Notes under the pieces: generated by a model | Told to the model about the DNA's origin: nothing | The model's database searches: none | Seen by the model: only the letters and a program-made list of their open reading frames with translations | Part shown: piece by piece, positions 45,006 through 54,568 of the stretch | How the letters are laid out: the number at the start of each line of letters is the position of its first letter | How positions within the stretch are numbered: the first letter of the stretch is position 1 | Origin: Parabacteroides hominis | GTDB lineage: Bacteria > Bacteroidota > Bacteroidia > Bacteroidales > Tannerellaceae | DNA: 64,000 nt | Direction of reading: 5' to 3' | NCBI RefSeq assembly: GCF_014287585.1 | Contig: NZ_JACOOJ010000001.1 | Span: forward strand, 62,001-126,000 | Made by a program: the position numbers and the translations under genes

Positions 45006-46208
45006 ATGAAAAGTATAATCATCTTGGGAGACGGTATGGCCGACGAGCCGATAGAGGCTTTGGGCGGCAAGACACCGATGCAATATGCAGACACTCCCTA
45101 TATGGACAAACTGGCCGAACTGGGCGTTACCGGACGTATGAAGACCGTTGCCGACGGTTTCCATCCGGGTAGCGAAGTGGCGAATATGGCAGTATTAGGC
45201 TACGACCTTCCGACCGTCTACGAAGGGCGGGGCGTGCTGGAAGCAGCCAGTATCGGATATGACCTGAAACCGGGGGAAATGGCCATGCGCTGTAACCTGA
45301 TCTGCGTGGAAGGCGATGTCCTGAAGAACCATTCTTCCGGCCATATCACCACGGAGGAGGCAGACGAACTGATCCGCTTTCTGAACGAGCAGCTGGGGTC
45401 CGATCGCGTACATTTTTATACCGGTGTGTCTTACCGCCACCTGTTAGTAGTGAAAGGAGGCGACAAACGTCTGGATTGCACTCCCCCGCACGATGTGCCT
45501 CTCCATCCTTTCCGCCCCTTGATGATTAAACCGGAAGTTCCCGAAGCGCAGGAGACAGCTGATATGCTGAACGACCTGATCCTGAAATCGCAGGAGATAC
45601 TGAAAGACCATCCCGTCAACCGCCGGCGCATCGCAGCCGGGAAAGACCCGGCAAACAGCATATGGCCCTGGTCGCCTGGATATCGTCCGGCTATGCAGAC
45701 CATGCAGGAAATGTATGGCTTCAAGCAGGGTTCCGTCATCTCGGCCGTCGACCTGATACGGGGCATAGGCGTATATGCCGGGCTGAAAGTGATTGACGTC
45801 GAAGGGGCTACCGGGCTCTACGACACGAACTACGAAGGAAAAGCGCATGCCGCCCTCGAAGCCTTGAAGACAAACGACTTTGTCTACCTCCATGTCGAAG
45901 CCAGCGACGAAGCCGGACACGAAGGGGATGTCGACCTGAAGATCCGGACCATCGAAAACCTGGACAAACGGGCTATCGGCATCATCTTCGAAGAGTTGAA
46001 GAAATGGGATGAACCGGTAGCGATTGCCGTACTGCCCGACCACCCGACTCCTTGCTCCATCCGTACGCACACAAACACGCCTGTCCCTTTCCTGATCTAT
46101 AAACCGGGACAAGAGCCTGACAGCGTGACGCGTTTCGACGAGTTCTCCGTACTGGAAGGGAAATATGGCATATTAGAAAAAGACGAATTTATAAAAGAAT
46201 TAGTATGA
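45006..46208 (+). CDS. Phosphoglycerate-mutase-like protein, probable homoserine kinase
   Basis: A 400-residue member of the archaeal-type cofactor-independent phosphoglycerate mutase family (alkaline phosphatase superfamily). Metal and active-site motifs seen: ILGDGMADEPIEALGGKTP, GSEVANMAVLGYD with the nucleophile Ser, VEASDEAGHEGD and VLPDHPTPCSIRTH. It sits exactly between thrA and thrC, where thrB is expected, and no GHMP-type homoserine kinase is in the operon. From what I recall, the Bacteroides thetaiotaomicron homolog has been shown genetically to act as homoserine kinase (sometimes called ThrB2). I therefore propose homoserine phosphorylation rather than glycolytic mutase activity. 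It overlaps thrC by 4 bases. Confidence 0.85.
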   Translation: MKSIIILGDGMADEPIEALGGKTPMQYADTPYMDKLAELGVTGRMKTVADGFHPGSEVANMAVLGYDLPTVYEGRGVLEAASIGYDLKPGEMAMRCNLICVEGDVLKNHSSGHITTEEADELIRFLNEQLGSDRVHFYTGVSYRHLLVVKGGDKRLDCTPPHDVPLHPFRPLMIKPEVPEAQETADMLNDLILKSQEILKDHPVNRRRIAAGKDPANSIWPWSPGYRPAMQTMQEMYGFKQGSVISAVDLIRGIGVYAGLKVIDVEGATGLYDTNYEGKAHAALEALKTNDFVYLHVEASDEAGHEGDVDLKIRTIENLDKRAIGIIFEELKKWDEPVAIAVLPDHPTPCSIRTHTNTPVPFLIYKPGQEPDSVTRFDEFSVLEGKYGILEKDEFIKELV

Positions 46209-47518
46209 AATATTACAGCACAAACAAACAAGCTCCGCTCGCCTCGCTGGAAGAAGCCGTCGTAAAAGGTCTTGCCGGTGACAAAGGTTTATATATGCCG
46301 GAACACATCCGGCCTTTGGAGAAAGATGTGATCTCCGGTCTCAAAAACAAATCGTTCCATGAAATCGCCTGCACGGTAGCACGGGCTTTCTTCGGGGAAG
46401 ATATAGAACCGGAAACGCTCGATACAATCGTCCGGGACACGCTGTCGTTCGAGACACCGGTCGTCCTTGTACGCGACAATATCTACAGCCTTGAACTTTT
46501 CCACGGCCCGACACTGGCTTTCAAGGATGTAGGCGGACGTTTCATGGCCCGCCTGTTAGGCTATTTCATCAAAAAAGAGGGGTTGAAGCAGGTGAACGTA
46601 TTAGTGGCCACTTCCGGTGATACAGGAAGTGCCGTTGCAAACGGCTTCCTTGGCGTGCCGGGCATTCACGTGTATGTGCTCTATCCGAAAGGGAAGGTAA
46701 GCCCGATCCAGGAATGCCAGTTCACCACGCTTGGACAAAACATCACGGCGCTGGAAATAGACGGGACGTTCGACGATTGCCAGGCATTGGTCAAGTCCGC
46801 TTTTATGGACAAAGAGCTGAACCGCCACATGAAGCTGACATCTGCCAACTCCATCAACGTGGCACGTTTCCTGCCGCAATCTTTCTACTACTTCAACGCG
46901 TATGCACAATTGGATAAAGCTGGCAAAGCGAACCAACTGGTCGTATCCGTCCCCAGCGGGAACTTCGGCAATATCACAGCCGGGTTGTTCGCCCACCGGA
47001 TGGGATTGCCGATCAAACGTTTCGTGGCTGCCAACAACCGCAACGACGTATTCCTGGAATACCTGCGCACGGGTGTCTACACGCCGCGTCCTTCCGTTCC
47101 GACTATCGCCAATGCTATGGATGTCGGCGATCCGAGCAACTTCGCCCGCATCCTGGACTTGTACGGCAAGAACGGCAATCCACACGGCGAAATCAGCCAA
47201 CTGATCAGCGGCTACCGTTTCACGGACGAAGAGATCGGGGCAACCATGAAGCAGGTTTACAACGAAACGGGTTACGTGTTAGACCCCCACGGTGCTTGCG
47301 GCTACCAGGCTTTAATCGAGAATAAACTGGCCCCGAACGAAACCGGCCTGTTCCTCGAAACCGCCCATCCTGCGAAGTTCAAAGGGACCGTAGACAAGAT
47401 CCTAAATGCCGACATCGAAATCCCCGCCAAACTGAAAGCCTTCATGCAAGGAGAAAAGCAAAGCGTCGGGATGGGAAAGGACTTCGAAAGTTTCAAATCA
47501 TATCTGATGAAACAATAA
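46205..47518 (+). CDS. thrC: Threonine synthase
   Basis: A 437-residue PLP enzyme converting O-phosphohomoserine to threonine, the final step of the pathway. The PLP lysine is in FHGPTLAFKDVGGRFMARLL (about residue 107). The phosphate-binding and substrate segments ATSGDTGSAVANGF and SANSINVARFLPQSFYY are clear. Length is normal for the fungal/Bacteroidetes type. Its ATG overlaps the preceding stop (ATGA), so translation is coupled. Confidence 0.95.
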   Translation: MKYYSTNKQAPLASLEEAVVKGLAGDKGLYMPEHIRPLEKDVISGLKNKSFHEIACTVARAFFGEDIEPETLDTIVRDTLSFETPVVLVRDNIYSLELFHGPTLAFKDVGGRFMARLLGYFIKKEGLKQVNVLVATSGDTGSAVANGFLGVPGIHVYVLYPKGKVSPIQECQFTTLGQNITALEIDGTFDDCQALVKSAFMDKELNRHMKLTSANSINVARFLPQSFYYFNAYAQLDKAGKANQLVVSVPSGNFGNITAGLFAHRMGLPIKRFVAANNRNDVFLEYLRTGVYTPRPSVPTIANAMDVGDPSNFARILDLYGKNGNPHGEISQLISGYRFTDEEIGATMKQVYNETGYVLDPHGACGYQALIENKLAPNETGLFLETAHPAKFKGTVDKILNADIEIPAKLKAFMQGEKQSVGMGKDFESFKSYLMKQ

Positions 47519-47593
47519 TTTGTCTTTTACTTTTGGCTTAACCTAAAAGTAATCAAAAATTCAAGGCGGAACCGGAGGTGTCAAAACAGACTT

Positions 47594-47690
47594 GTTCCCG
47601 CGCTTGACGCGGGAACGCATGAAAACTGGCCGTATAAATATCTGATTGATAAGGCCTGTTCTTTTGCAGCCCCGCGCTTGACGCGGGGAC
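47594..47690. repeat. Two REP-like palindromes
   Basis: GTTCCCGCGCTTGACGCGGG... (47594-47616) and CCCCGCGCTTGACGCGGGG (47670-47688) are perfect palindromic stems around a CTTGA-type loop. A degenerate relative (GTTCCCATGCTTGACACGAG) occurs at about 22403. They lie in the gap after thrC, the usual position of REP sequences, and could stabilise or terminate the operon mRNA. Confidence 0.85.
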
Positions 47691-47735
47691 AAGTACATTT
47701 TGACACATCCCCCCAAAAGATTCTGCTGTCGCCTG

Positions 47736-48092
47736 TTAAATAAGCGAATCTAAAAACTCTTTTAATATTCTTGCGTGATTATGTTCCTTTTCTTTAGAAG
47801 CATACAACAAAGTCACGATCGGATGCGTACGGATCGATTCGATAAAGGCTTTCACAGCCCCCGATCCTGCCAGTTCCTTTTTATACAAGGAAGCAAATTC
47901 GTCCCACCTTTTCTCCGGGTCCTGATGAAACCAGGTGCGCAACTCCGGGGAAGGCGTGATATCTTTTGCCCAGATATCATAATGGAAAGACGTTTTCTTC
48001 ATGCCTCTCGGCCACAAACGATCTACAAAAACACGCAGACCGTCGGAGGGATCCATATCATCATAAACACGTTTCAATTTAATCTGTACCAT
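47736..48092 (-). CDS. DUF488 family protein
   Basis: I chose the ATG at 48092 (MVQIKLKRVYDDMDP), preceded by GGAAAGAT; the frame is open 13 codons further upstream. 118 residues with the DUF488 pattern RVFVDRLWPRGMKK, then WAKDITPSPELRTWFHQDPEKRWDEF and TLLYASKEKEHNHA. The family is small and cytoplasmic and its function is not established. Convergent with no neighbour; divergent from the ferritin-like gene. Confidence 0.88.
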   Translation of the reverse strand: MVQIKLKRVYDDMDPSDGLRVFVDRLWPRGMKKTSFHYDIWAKDITPSPELRTWFHQDPEKRWDEFASLYKKELAGSGAVKAFIESIRTHPIVTLLYASKEKEHNHARILKEFLDSLI

Positions 48093-48250
48093 ATCTTTCC
48101 TATTTATATGTCCATTTTCAGATATAAACAATGTCTATCGGCAAATAGTTATCCCCTCCAAAATAAACATATTTAGCATTCGGTTTCTAAACTTTCAGGA
48201 AAGAGAAACTGTTTAAAACACAGAAACAAGAAACACAAAATAGATTCACT

Positions 48251-48670
48251 ATGAGTACAGCAACAGTAAAAAAATCTGAGAAGAAACAGAGTATGACAAA
48301 TTCTTCAAACATGGAGATAGCAACATTTATCGGAGAACTTTTCTCCTTTAACAGTAGCTTGAAACTTTATCACTGGAGTGTTACCGGCACCGGCAGCTAT
48401 GCCAAACATATGGCGCTGGACGAAGCAATCGCTTCCCTTTTGGATATTATCGACAGAATCACCGAAACGACTTACGCTTTAGTCGGCGATTTGCATATTT
48501 CCATCCCCGAAACAAAAACTCCGGGCGATATCGACAAACATGCTTCCGAGTTCTACAATTATGTAGAGAAACACAGGGACCTTTTCCCGGAAGCCTTCTC
48601 ACAGTCCATCATCGACGACTACCAGGAAGCTATCCAGCAATTGATCTACAGGCTGGTTAGATTGGAATAG
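48251..48670 (+). CDS. DUF5856 / Dps-like four-helix protein
   Basis: A 139-residue protein with helices resembling the ferritin/Dps fold. After a polar N-terminus (about 1-20), the segment FIGELFSFNSSLKLYHWSVTGTGSYAKHMALDEAIASLLDIIDRITE contains the KLYHW...H...DE arrangement typical of Dps-related metal sites. Bacteroidetes members are annotated DUF5856. Iron binding or DNA protection is inference. A strong terminator follows. Confidence 0.8.
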   Translation: MSTATVKKSEKKQSMTNSSNMEIATFIGELFSFNSSLKLYHWSVTGTGSYAKHMALDEAIASLLDIIDRITETTYALVGDLHISIPETKTPGDIDKHASEFYNYVEKHRDLFPEAFSQSIIDDYQEAIQQLIYRLVRLE

Positions 48671-48700
48671 ACAATATCTGATCTTTTTTTCACCTATAGC

Positions 48701-48740
48701 AAAGGGACTGTCCCAGTGTCGGGGCAGTCCCTTTATTTTT
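48701..48740 (+). terminator. Intrinsic terminator
   Basis: AAAGGGACTGTCCC pairs with GGGGCAGTCCCTTT across a 6-base loop, followed by a T-rich run. It ends the DUF5856 transcript and can also serve the convergent DUF695 gene. Confidence 0.9.
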
Positions 48741-48757
48741 TCCGTACGGGCGAGACG

Positions 48758-49195
48758 TCATTCAATAGCCCATTCCTTCATCTCGTACATATCCAGGTAT
48801 TCCTCCCATTCGGGGTCCACCTCCGTATAGATAGAGAGCGGCAACATTTCAAACGGAGCCAGGGCTTCGTTCAACCGTTCACCAAAGACGCGGACGGTAC
48901 GGGTATAATAGACCCATATCCTCTCCTCGCCTCCGGTATAAACCCCGGTCAGGATCGAGAGTTTGTCTTTTTCCATCGCCTTACGCAGAACTTCCTGCAC
49001 CTCCTCCATCTTTCCGGCAAGCGCTTCGGAAGGCATTCCTTTGTCGTCACCTTCATATTTCCAGGTGATTTCCACCCGCTCCTTGAACTTGCCCGACTGA
49101 ATAAATTCGGTTAATTCATCACGACCGGAAACGGTGACCAGTTGTCCGGATTCATTCTCTGAAAGAGCTGTAAACCACTCGTTGCTTAATCTCAT
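48758..49195 (-). CDS. DUF695 domain protein
   Basis: A 145-residue soluble protein (MRLSNEWFTALSENESGQLVTVSGRDEL). The pattern VEITWKYEGDDKGMPSEALAGKMEEVQEVL...LTGVYTGGEERIWVYYTRTVRVFGERLNEAL matches DUF695, a family of unknown function. No catalytic residues can be named. It is divergent from the GNAT gene at 49281. Confidence 0.78.
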   Translation of the reverse strand: MRLSNEWFTALSENESGQLVTVSGRDELTEFIQSGKFKERVEITWKYEGDDKGMPSEALAGKMEEVQEVLRKAMEKDKLSILTGVYTGGEERIWVYYTRTVRVFGERLNEALAPFEMLPLSIYTEVDPEWEEYLDMYEMKEWAIE

Positions 49196-49280
49196 ATCAA
49201 TATCAATTATTTTACAAAAATAGGGATTATTTTCCTACCAATACATTATTTTTGCGGCAAGAATACAAGATAAAAGAGAT

Positions 49281-49778
49281 ATGATCAGACAGGTGGAACT
49301 CCAGGATGCGAAAGCGATCACGGATATTTACAACGAATATGTGCAGCATAGCGTGGCGACTTTCGACACGGAGCCGGTGCAGGAAGAGGAGATGCGTGTC
49401 CGGATTGCTGAAATATCTTCCCGCTTTCCTTATTTCATCTATGAGGAGGGCAAGGAAATCGCCGGATATTGTTATGCCCATACGTGGAAAGAGCGTTCCG
49501 CTTACCGCTATACGTTAGAAACGACTGTTTACCTGTCTCCCGGACATACCGGAAAAGGAATCGGAATGCTCCTGATGCAAAAGCTGATCGAAGCATGTCG
49601 CGAAAATGGCTACCGCGCCCTGATTGCCTGCATCACGGAAGGGAACGAAGCCAGTAACATCTTACATGAAAGACTTGGGTTCAAACAGGTTTCCCGCTTC
49701 AAAAAGGTCGGTTTGAAGTTCAACCGCTGGCTGGATGTCGTAGACTACGAACTTCTGCTGACTCCGGCCTGCGACTGA
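49281..49778 (+). CDS. GNAT acetyltransferase, phosphinothricin-acetyltransferase-like
   Basis: A 165-residue N-acetyltransferase beginning MIRQVELQDAKAITDIYNEYVQHSVATFDTEP, the opening of the PAT/YwnH branch. The acetyl-CoA site is VYLSPGHTGKGIGMLLMQKL, followed by ACITEGNEASNILHERLGFKQVSRFKKVGLKFNRWLDV. It would acetylate an amino-group substrate such as an L-methionine analogue; the actual substrate is unknown. TATTTTTG about 30 bases upstream is a candidate -7 element. Confidence 0.9.
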   Translation: MIRQVELQDAKAITDIYNEYVQHSVATFDTEPVQEEEMRVRIAEISSRFPYFIYEEGKEIAGYCYAHTWKERSAYRYTLETTVYLSPGHTGKGIGMLLMQKLIEACRENGYRALIACITEGNEASNILHERLGFKQVSRFKKVGLKFNRWLDVVDYELLLTPACD

Positions 49779-49811
49779 ACGACGCTGTTCCGGTCGTCAA
49801 TGGGTGTAATC

Positions 49812-49994
49812 CGGAATCTCTAAAGAAATAAATCTTTCTCTTTTTTAGAAAGGGAACGATAAACGATATCATAAGATTGCCGTACAAGTTCCTTAATCGT
49901 ATTGTCGGGAACATCCTGATTAAAGTGAACACTTATCCAATGCCGCTTATTCATGTGCCATCCCGGCTTTATCTCTAAATTCCTCTACATTCAT
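49812..49994 (-). pseudogene. Internally deleted MmcQ/YjbR gene
   Basis: The reverse strand from ATG 49994 reads MNVEEFRDK, the usual N-terminus of MmcQ/YjbR proteins. Within a few codons another frame continues with the family's C-terminal part (KPGWHMNKRHWISVHF...DNTIKELVRQSYDIVYRSLSKKER). Intact members are about 115 residues and have about 50 residues between these two motifs, which are missing here. So the gene has lost its middle and its frame. No function is expected. Confidence 0.65.
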
Positions 49995-50111
49995 CACCGT
50001 TTCTTTTAAATTCTGTATGGCTGAAACCTATTTTGTTCCTACTCAGACACAAAAATAGCAAAATAAAAAATGAAAAGATTATATTTGCAAATCTTACTTA
50101 AAGATATTAGC

Positions 50112-50540
50112 ATGATACGGAAATTAGCAAAAGAGGAATACAACGATGCCGCAGATTTATCCTACCAAGTCTGTATGGAATGTGGTATCAGCGACTTTAC
50201 CCAAGAAGGCATTGAAACCTTTAAAAGTTTCATCTATGACACATCATTAATGAATGAACTTGATCTATATGGGGCTTTTGATAATAATCTGTTGATAGGA
50301 GTTATCGGTATCAATAGAAAAAGGCAACATATATCACTCTTTTTCATCCAACCGAAATATCATCGGCAAGGAATAGGAAAATCACTTTTCAATCATATGA
50401 TAAATGATTGTAACTTTACAAAGATAACGGTCAACTCTTCAACGTATGGAGAGGCATTCTACCAACACGTAGGCTTCAAAAAAGTCGGCGAGGGAGCGTT
50501 TAATAGGGGGATAATGAGTATTCCGATGATAAAAGAATGA
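50112..50540 (+). CDS. GNAT acetyltransferase
   Basis: I prefer the ATG at 50112 (MIRKLAKEEYNDAADLSYQ), giving 142 residues; an ATG at 50070 would add 14 hydrophobic residues uncommon in this family. The acetyl-CoA motif is FFIQPKYHRQGIGKSLFNHM, and the C-terminal beta bulge VNSSTYGEAFYQHVGFKKVG fits the fold. Codon use is more AT-rich than its neighbours, suggesting recent acquisition. It is followed by a second GNAT gene one base later. Confidence 0.85.
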   Translation: MIRKLAKEEYNDAADLSYQVCMECGISDFTQEGIETFKSFIYDTSLMNELDLYGAFDNNLLIGVIGINRKRQHISLFFIQPKYHRQGIGKSLFNHMINDCNFTKITVNSSTYGEAFYQHVGFKKVGEGAFNRGIMSIPMIKE

Positions 50541-50541
50541 T

Positions 50542-51054
50542 ATGAAAACAGATTACACAATCAGAACAGCCCGGCTGTCTGACGCCTCTGAACTCAGAGA
50601 TTTATTTCGAGAGACGGTTCTCACAATAAACAAGCGTGATTATTCACAGGCAGAAGTGGAAGATTGGGCATCGTGCGGGAACGATCTCTCTCGTATAAAA
50701 GAGATGATCCAGACACATTATTTTATTGTGGCTACTAACCGGCTGTCACAGATTGTCGGTTTTTCATCCATTACTGCGCAGGGATATTTACATTCCATGT
50801 TTGTTCATAAGGATTTCCAGGGTAAAGGTATCGCGACGATACTTTTAAATGACATAGAGCGTTATGCTATCACAGCAGGAATTACGCGAATCACATCAGA
50901 AGTAAGTTTAACAGCCCGCCCATTCTTTGAAAAAAGAGGCTATATAGTAGAGGAAGAACAAAAGCGCAAAGCCAATCAGCTTTCTCTCACTAATTTTTGG
51001 ATGGCGAAGGAATGGGATCATTCTTCCTCTTTTTCCAAAGCTGGTAACTGTTAA
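50542..51054 (+). CDS. GNAT acetyltransferase
   Basis: A 170-residue acetyltransferase (MKTDYTIRTARLSDASELRDLFRETVLTINKRDYSQ) with the acetyl-CoA site MFVHKDFQGKGIATILLNDI and the C-terminal SLTARPFFEKRGYIVEEEQ. It is close to the YafP/ElaA-like branch of unknown substrate. It forms a two-gene unit with the GNAT gene before it. Its 3' end overlaps the convergent transporter gene by 65 bases. Confidence 0.88.
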   Translation: MKTDYTIRTARLSDASELRDLFRETVLTINKRDYSQAEVEDWASCGNDLSRIKEMIQTHYFIVATNRLSQIVGFSSITAQGYLHSMFVHKDFQGKGIATILLNDIERYAITAGITRITSEVSLTARPFFEKRGYIVEEEQKRKANQLSLTNFWMAKEWDHSSSFSKAGNC

Positions 51055-51958
51055 AAATATTTTGCCAGAGGACGTAGGACCCAGGGCCGACCGATGAAAG
51101 GGGGTCCAGATAGGTATAGGCCATCCAGATGGCAAGTACGGTGTTTTTCTGGCCGAGTGCCTGCCCGGCACTGATGCGGTCGAAATAACGGGTCCCGATC
51201 CGTTTACCTAAATAGAACTGAACGGCGCAGGTCACGAATCCGGCTAAGGCTATCAACACCTCCACTCCTACCGGAGCATTGCTTTCGGCAAGAGACTTCA
51301 CGGTCTGGGCCGTCACGATGGCAAGCGCGACACCCCAGAGATAGAAAGCAAGATCACGGAAGCCCAACAGGAAATGATGCAGCTTCGGCAGGAAATAGCG
51401 GAACAGCAACGCCAGGAAAAACGGACAGAGCAGCAAAGGGAACACCTTGCTCAATATCTTCAGGAAAGCGGTCATAAAGGTTATATCGGCATGAGGCTCT
51501 ACCAACGGGAACATCAACGGGACGACTATCGCCGCCAAAATGTTTGACAACAACGTGTAAGTCGTCAGGCTGGACGCGCTCCCCCCCAACTTGCCGGTGA
51601 TAACAGCCGCAGCCGTAGCCGTCGGGCAGATCAGGCAGACCATCGCGCCCTCGAAAACCTCCTTATAAGCACCATCCATGCGTACAAATATCAACAAAGC
51701 AGCTACCAGCGAAGCCGAAACAAGCTGGAACAACAACAGCCACCCATGCCAGGGAGAAGGCATCAACTCATGCGGTTGCACCTTACAAAACGTAAGCAAT
51801 AGTTGCGCAAAGATCAGAGCAGGAGTCAGATAGGCAACAAAAGAATTCATAAACGGTTTTATCGGCCCCAGAAAAGCGAAGTTGGCAAAGATAAAATACC
51901 CTAATGCACCGGCAAGCATCGCAACAGGCAATGTCCAGTTTTTCAGAAAATTCAACAT
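50990..51958 (-). CDS. Bile acid:Na+ symporter-like membrane protein
   Basis: A 322-residue inner-membrane protein with about ten hydrophobic helices. Features in the style of the SBF/BASS family include LTPALIFAQLLLTFCKV near the N-terminus, the broken-helix segment CLICPTATAAAVITGKLGGSA, and SAGQALGQKNTVLAIWMAY near the C-terminus. BASS members import bile acids or organic acids with Na+; the substrate here is not known. The C-terminal codons overlap the convergent GNAT gene. Confidence 0.82.
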   Translation of the reverse strand: MLNFLKNWTLPVAMLAGALGYFIFANFAFLGPIKPFMNSFVAYLTPALIFAQLLLTFCKVQPHELMPSPWHGWLLLFQLVSASLVAALLIFVRMDGAYKEVFEGAMVCLICPTATAAAVITGKLGGSASSLTTYTLLSNILAAIVVPLMFPLVEPHADITFMTAFLKILSKVFPLLLCPFFLALLFRYFLPKLHHFLLGFRDLAFYLWGVALAIVTAQTVKSLAESNAPVGVEVLIALAGFVTCAVQFYLGKRIGTRYFDRISAGQALGQKNTVLAIWMAYTYLDPLSSVGPGSYVLWQNIFNSYQLWKKRKNDPIPSPSKN

Positions 51959-52046
51959 AGAAATATCCTATTTTTTATTCGGGATGCAAACTTACAAAAC
52001 ATCTCCCACTTCCCCCACTATAATCACAACAAAATCCAAAGCACAA

Positions 52047-52109
52047 CAAAACCCATAGGGTTACGGGTCATAAAGCATAGCTTTGCACCTCCTAACCCTA
52101 TGGGTTTTC
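52047..52109. terminator. Bidirectional terminator
   Basis: AAACCCATAGGGTTA (52049-52063) pairs with TAACCCTATGGGTTT (52093-52107), a perfect 15-bp stem, with A and T runs outside. It ends the gcvT transcript on the reverse strand. Confidence 0.85.
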
Positions 52110-52123
52110 CTATCTATCTCGCC

Positions 52124-53209
52124 TTACTTGCGGAACGGCGTTTTTACGACCTGAGCTTTCAGATTGCGACCCCGGACCTTGATAAAGATTTCCGTCCCTA
52201 CTTTCGCAAATTCAGGTTTCACATATCCCATACCGATACCCTTCTTCAAGACAGGCGACATGGTTCCGGATGTTACCACACCGATGATATTGTCTTCGGC
52301 ATCGGCAATTTCATAGCCGTGACGGGGAATACCTTTGTCGGCCAGTTCGAAAGCACACAACTTGCGGGTAACGCCTTCTTTCTTCTGGCGTTCCAGTTCG
52401 GCGCGGTTGGTGAAGTTCTTGCCTTCGGCGAACTTGGTGATCCAACCCAGACCGGCTTCGATCGGCGAAGTGGTGTCGTCGAGGTCATTTCCATACAGGC
52501 AGAAGCCCATTTCCAGACGCAACGTGTCACGTGCACCCAAGCCGATCGGCTTGATACCTTCAGGCTTGCCTGCCTCGAAGATGGCATTCCAGATCGTCAT
52601 GGCATCGTCCAGGTAGAAATACAGTTCGAAACCACCGGCTCCGGTATATCCCGTATTGGAGATGATCACGTTCTTGCAACCGGCAAACTCGCCCGTCACA
52701 AACGAATAGTAAGGGATGGAAGACAAGTCGACCGGAGTCAGGCGTTGCAAAACCTCAACGGCTTTAGGGCCCTGGATAGCGAGCTGTGCGGTACGGTCGG
52801 AAGAGTTTTCCAGTTCCGCACCTACCGTGTTATGGCTTACGCACCAGTCCCAATCCTTGGCGATGTTGCCCGCATTGACAACCAAAAGGTATTTTTCGGG
52901 TTCATAATGATAGACCAGCAGGTCGTCCACGATACCGCCCTTGTCATTCGGGAAGCAAGTATATTGAGCCTTGCCGATCGGCAACACGGAAGCGTCGTTC
53001 GAGGTGACGCTCTGGATGAATGCCAGCGCGTTCGGGCCTTTTACCCAGAACTCGCCCATGTGGGAAACGTCGAACACGCCTACGCCGTTCACAACGGTCA
53101 TGTGTTCATCGATAATACCGGTATATTCGATCGGCATGTTAAAACCTGCAAATTCATGCATTTTGGCACCGAGTGCGATGTGCACGTCGGTAAACGGAGT
53201 TGTTTTCAT
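52124..53209 (-). CDS. gcvT: Glycine cleavage system T protein (aminomethyltransferase)
   Basis: A 361-residue folate-dependent enzyme that transfers the methylene group from the H-protein aminomethyl arm to tetrahydrofolate, releasing ammonia. Motifs: [20 protein letters not shown], the folate-site segment [16 protein letters not shown] with the conserved Arg in [20 protein letters not shown], and the C-terminal [21 protein letters not shown]. Length is normal. It begins 17 bases after the pepT stop on the same strand, an arrangement seen in Bacteroidales. The gap contains an ATTTATGA/ATTTGTGA simple repeat. Confidence 0.95.
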   Translation of the reverse strand: MKTTPFTDVHIALGAKMHEFAGFNMPIEYTGIIDEHMTVVNGVGVFDVSHMGEFWVKGPNALAFIQSVTSNDASVLPIGKAQYTCFPNDKGGIVDDLLVYHYEPEKYLLVVNAGNIAKDWDWCVSHNTVGAELENSSDRTAQLAIQGPKAVEVLQRLTPVDLSSIPYYSFVTGEFAGCKNVIISNTGYTGAGGFELYFYLDDAMTIWNAIFEAGKPEGIKPIGLGARDTLRLEMGFCLYGNDLDDTTSPIEAGLGWITKFAEGKNFTNRAELERQKKEGVTRKLCAFELADKGIPRHGYEIADAEDNIIGVVTSGTMSPVLKKGIGMGYVKPEFAKVGTEIFIKVRGRNLKAQVVKTPFRK

Positions 53210-53226
53210 GATTTATGATTTGTGAT

Positions 53227-54456
53227 TTATGATTTATAATTGCCTTTAACTAACAATTCGGTTATTTTAATAATTGTCTCCATACTCTTTTCCAGCGACT
53301 TGACCGGAAGGAATTCATACCGTCCGTGGAAGTTCAACCCGCCTGCGAAGATATTCGGGCAAGGCAGTCCCATGAAAGAGAGGCGCGCACCGTCCGTTCC
53401 TCCGCGGATCGGCTTCACCAGAGGTGTGACACCGGCTTCCTTCATGGCTTCGAAAGCCAAGTCCACGATGAACTTCTTCGGTTCGACCACTTCACGCATA
53501 TTGTAATACTGGTCACGCATTTCGAGCGTCGTGCTGCCCGGATGCATTTCGTTCATGCGCTTCACCAATTCGTGCAGCAACTCTTTCTTTTGCTCGAAAG
53601 CGGTGCGCACATGGTCGCGTATAATATAGGAAAGGGAAGCCTCTTCGACCGTTCCGCTCATGCCGGTCAGGTGGAAAAACCCTTCATAGCCGGTCGTATG
53701 TTCGGGACGCTGTGCGACAGGCAGCCAGGAGGCAAATTCCACTGCCAGCAACGATGCGTTCAGCATCTTGTCTTTGGCATACCCCGGATGCACGTTCAGC
53801 CCTTTGAAAAGGACTTTGGCGCCAGCGGCATTGAAGTTCTCGTATTCCAGTTCGCCGATTTGACCGCCGTCAATCGTATAAGCCCATTCGCAACCGAACT
53901 TTTCGACATCGAAATGGTCGGCTCCGGCCCCGATCTCTTCATCGGGCGTAAACCCGATACGGATCTTGCCGTGTTCGATTTCAGGATGGTCTTTCAGGTA
54001 TTTCATGGCGGCGATGATAGCAGCCACGCCTCCCTTATCGTCCGCCCCCAACAGGGTCTTGCCGTTGGTCACGATGATATCCTGTTCCTTATAATCGTTC
54101 AGTTCGGGGAACATGAGCGGCGAGAGCACCACGTTTTCTTCGGCACATAACACGATGTCGCCTCCTTTATACGTCACGATACGGGGCGAGACATCCTTGC
54201 CCGACATATCGGGGCTTGTGTCCAAATGGGCGATAAAGCCGATCACCGGAACTTCCTTCGCCGTATTGGCAGGCAGGGTAGCCATCAGGTAGCACTTGTC
54301 ATCGAGGGTGATGTCTTCCAATCCAACCTCTTCCAACTCTTTTACCAATGCTTCGGCAAACACACGCTGTCCCGGCGTACTGGGAGTCACACCCGTGGTT
54401 TCGCTCGACTGCGTGTCGAACGTCACGTACTTCAAAAATCTATCTGTTACAGTCAT
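53227..54456 (-). CDS. pepT: Peptidase T (tripeptide aminopeptidase)
   Basis: I chose the ATG at 54456 ([19 protein letters not shown]), the conserved start; a longer open frame upstream is not typical. 409 residues, family M20B, removing N-terminal residues from tripeptides in the cytoplasm. Zinc-site motifs are [34 protein letters not shown] and [19 protein letters not shown], with the C-terminal His in [11 protein letters not shown]. Length is normal. Confidence 0.95.
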   Translation of the reverse strand: MTVTDRFLKYVTFDTQSSETTGVTPSTPGQRVFAEALVKELEEVGLEDITLDDKCYLMATLPANTAKEVPVIGFIAHLDTSPDMSGKDVSPRIVTYKGGDIVLCAEENVVLSPLMFPELNDYKEQDIIVTNGKTLLGADDKGGVAAIIAAMKYLKDHPEIEHGKIRIGFTPDEEIGAGADHFDVEKFGCEWAYTIDGGQIGELEYENFNAAGAKVLFKGLNVHPGYAKDKMLNASLLAVEFASWLPVAQRPEHTTGYEGFFHLTGMSGTVEEASLSYIIRDHVRTAFEQKKELLHELVKRMNEMHPGSTTLEMRDQYYNMREVVEPKKFIVDLAFEAMKEAGVTPLVKPIRGGTDGARLSFMGLPCPNIFAGGLNFHGRYEFLPVKSLEKSMETIIKITELLVKGNYKS

Positions 54457-54568
54457 AAGCTTATTATTAATGTTACAAGCCATAAAAGTAATCAAAGTGT
54501 CACTAACAACAAAAAAATCATGCGCATTTCTGCACATGATTTTCCTTATTCCATCAGATCATATCTCT

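Noticed and set aside
47594..47690. REP-like palindromes as a recombinase site pair
   Set aside because: Each is a self-contained hairpin of a type found dispersed in Bacteroidetes genomes. The stretch between them is short, has no promoter match, and no gene depends on it.
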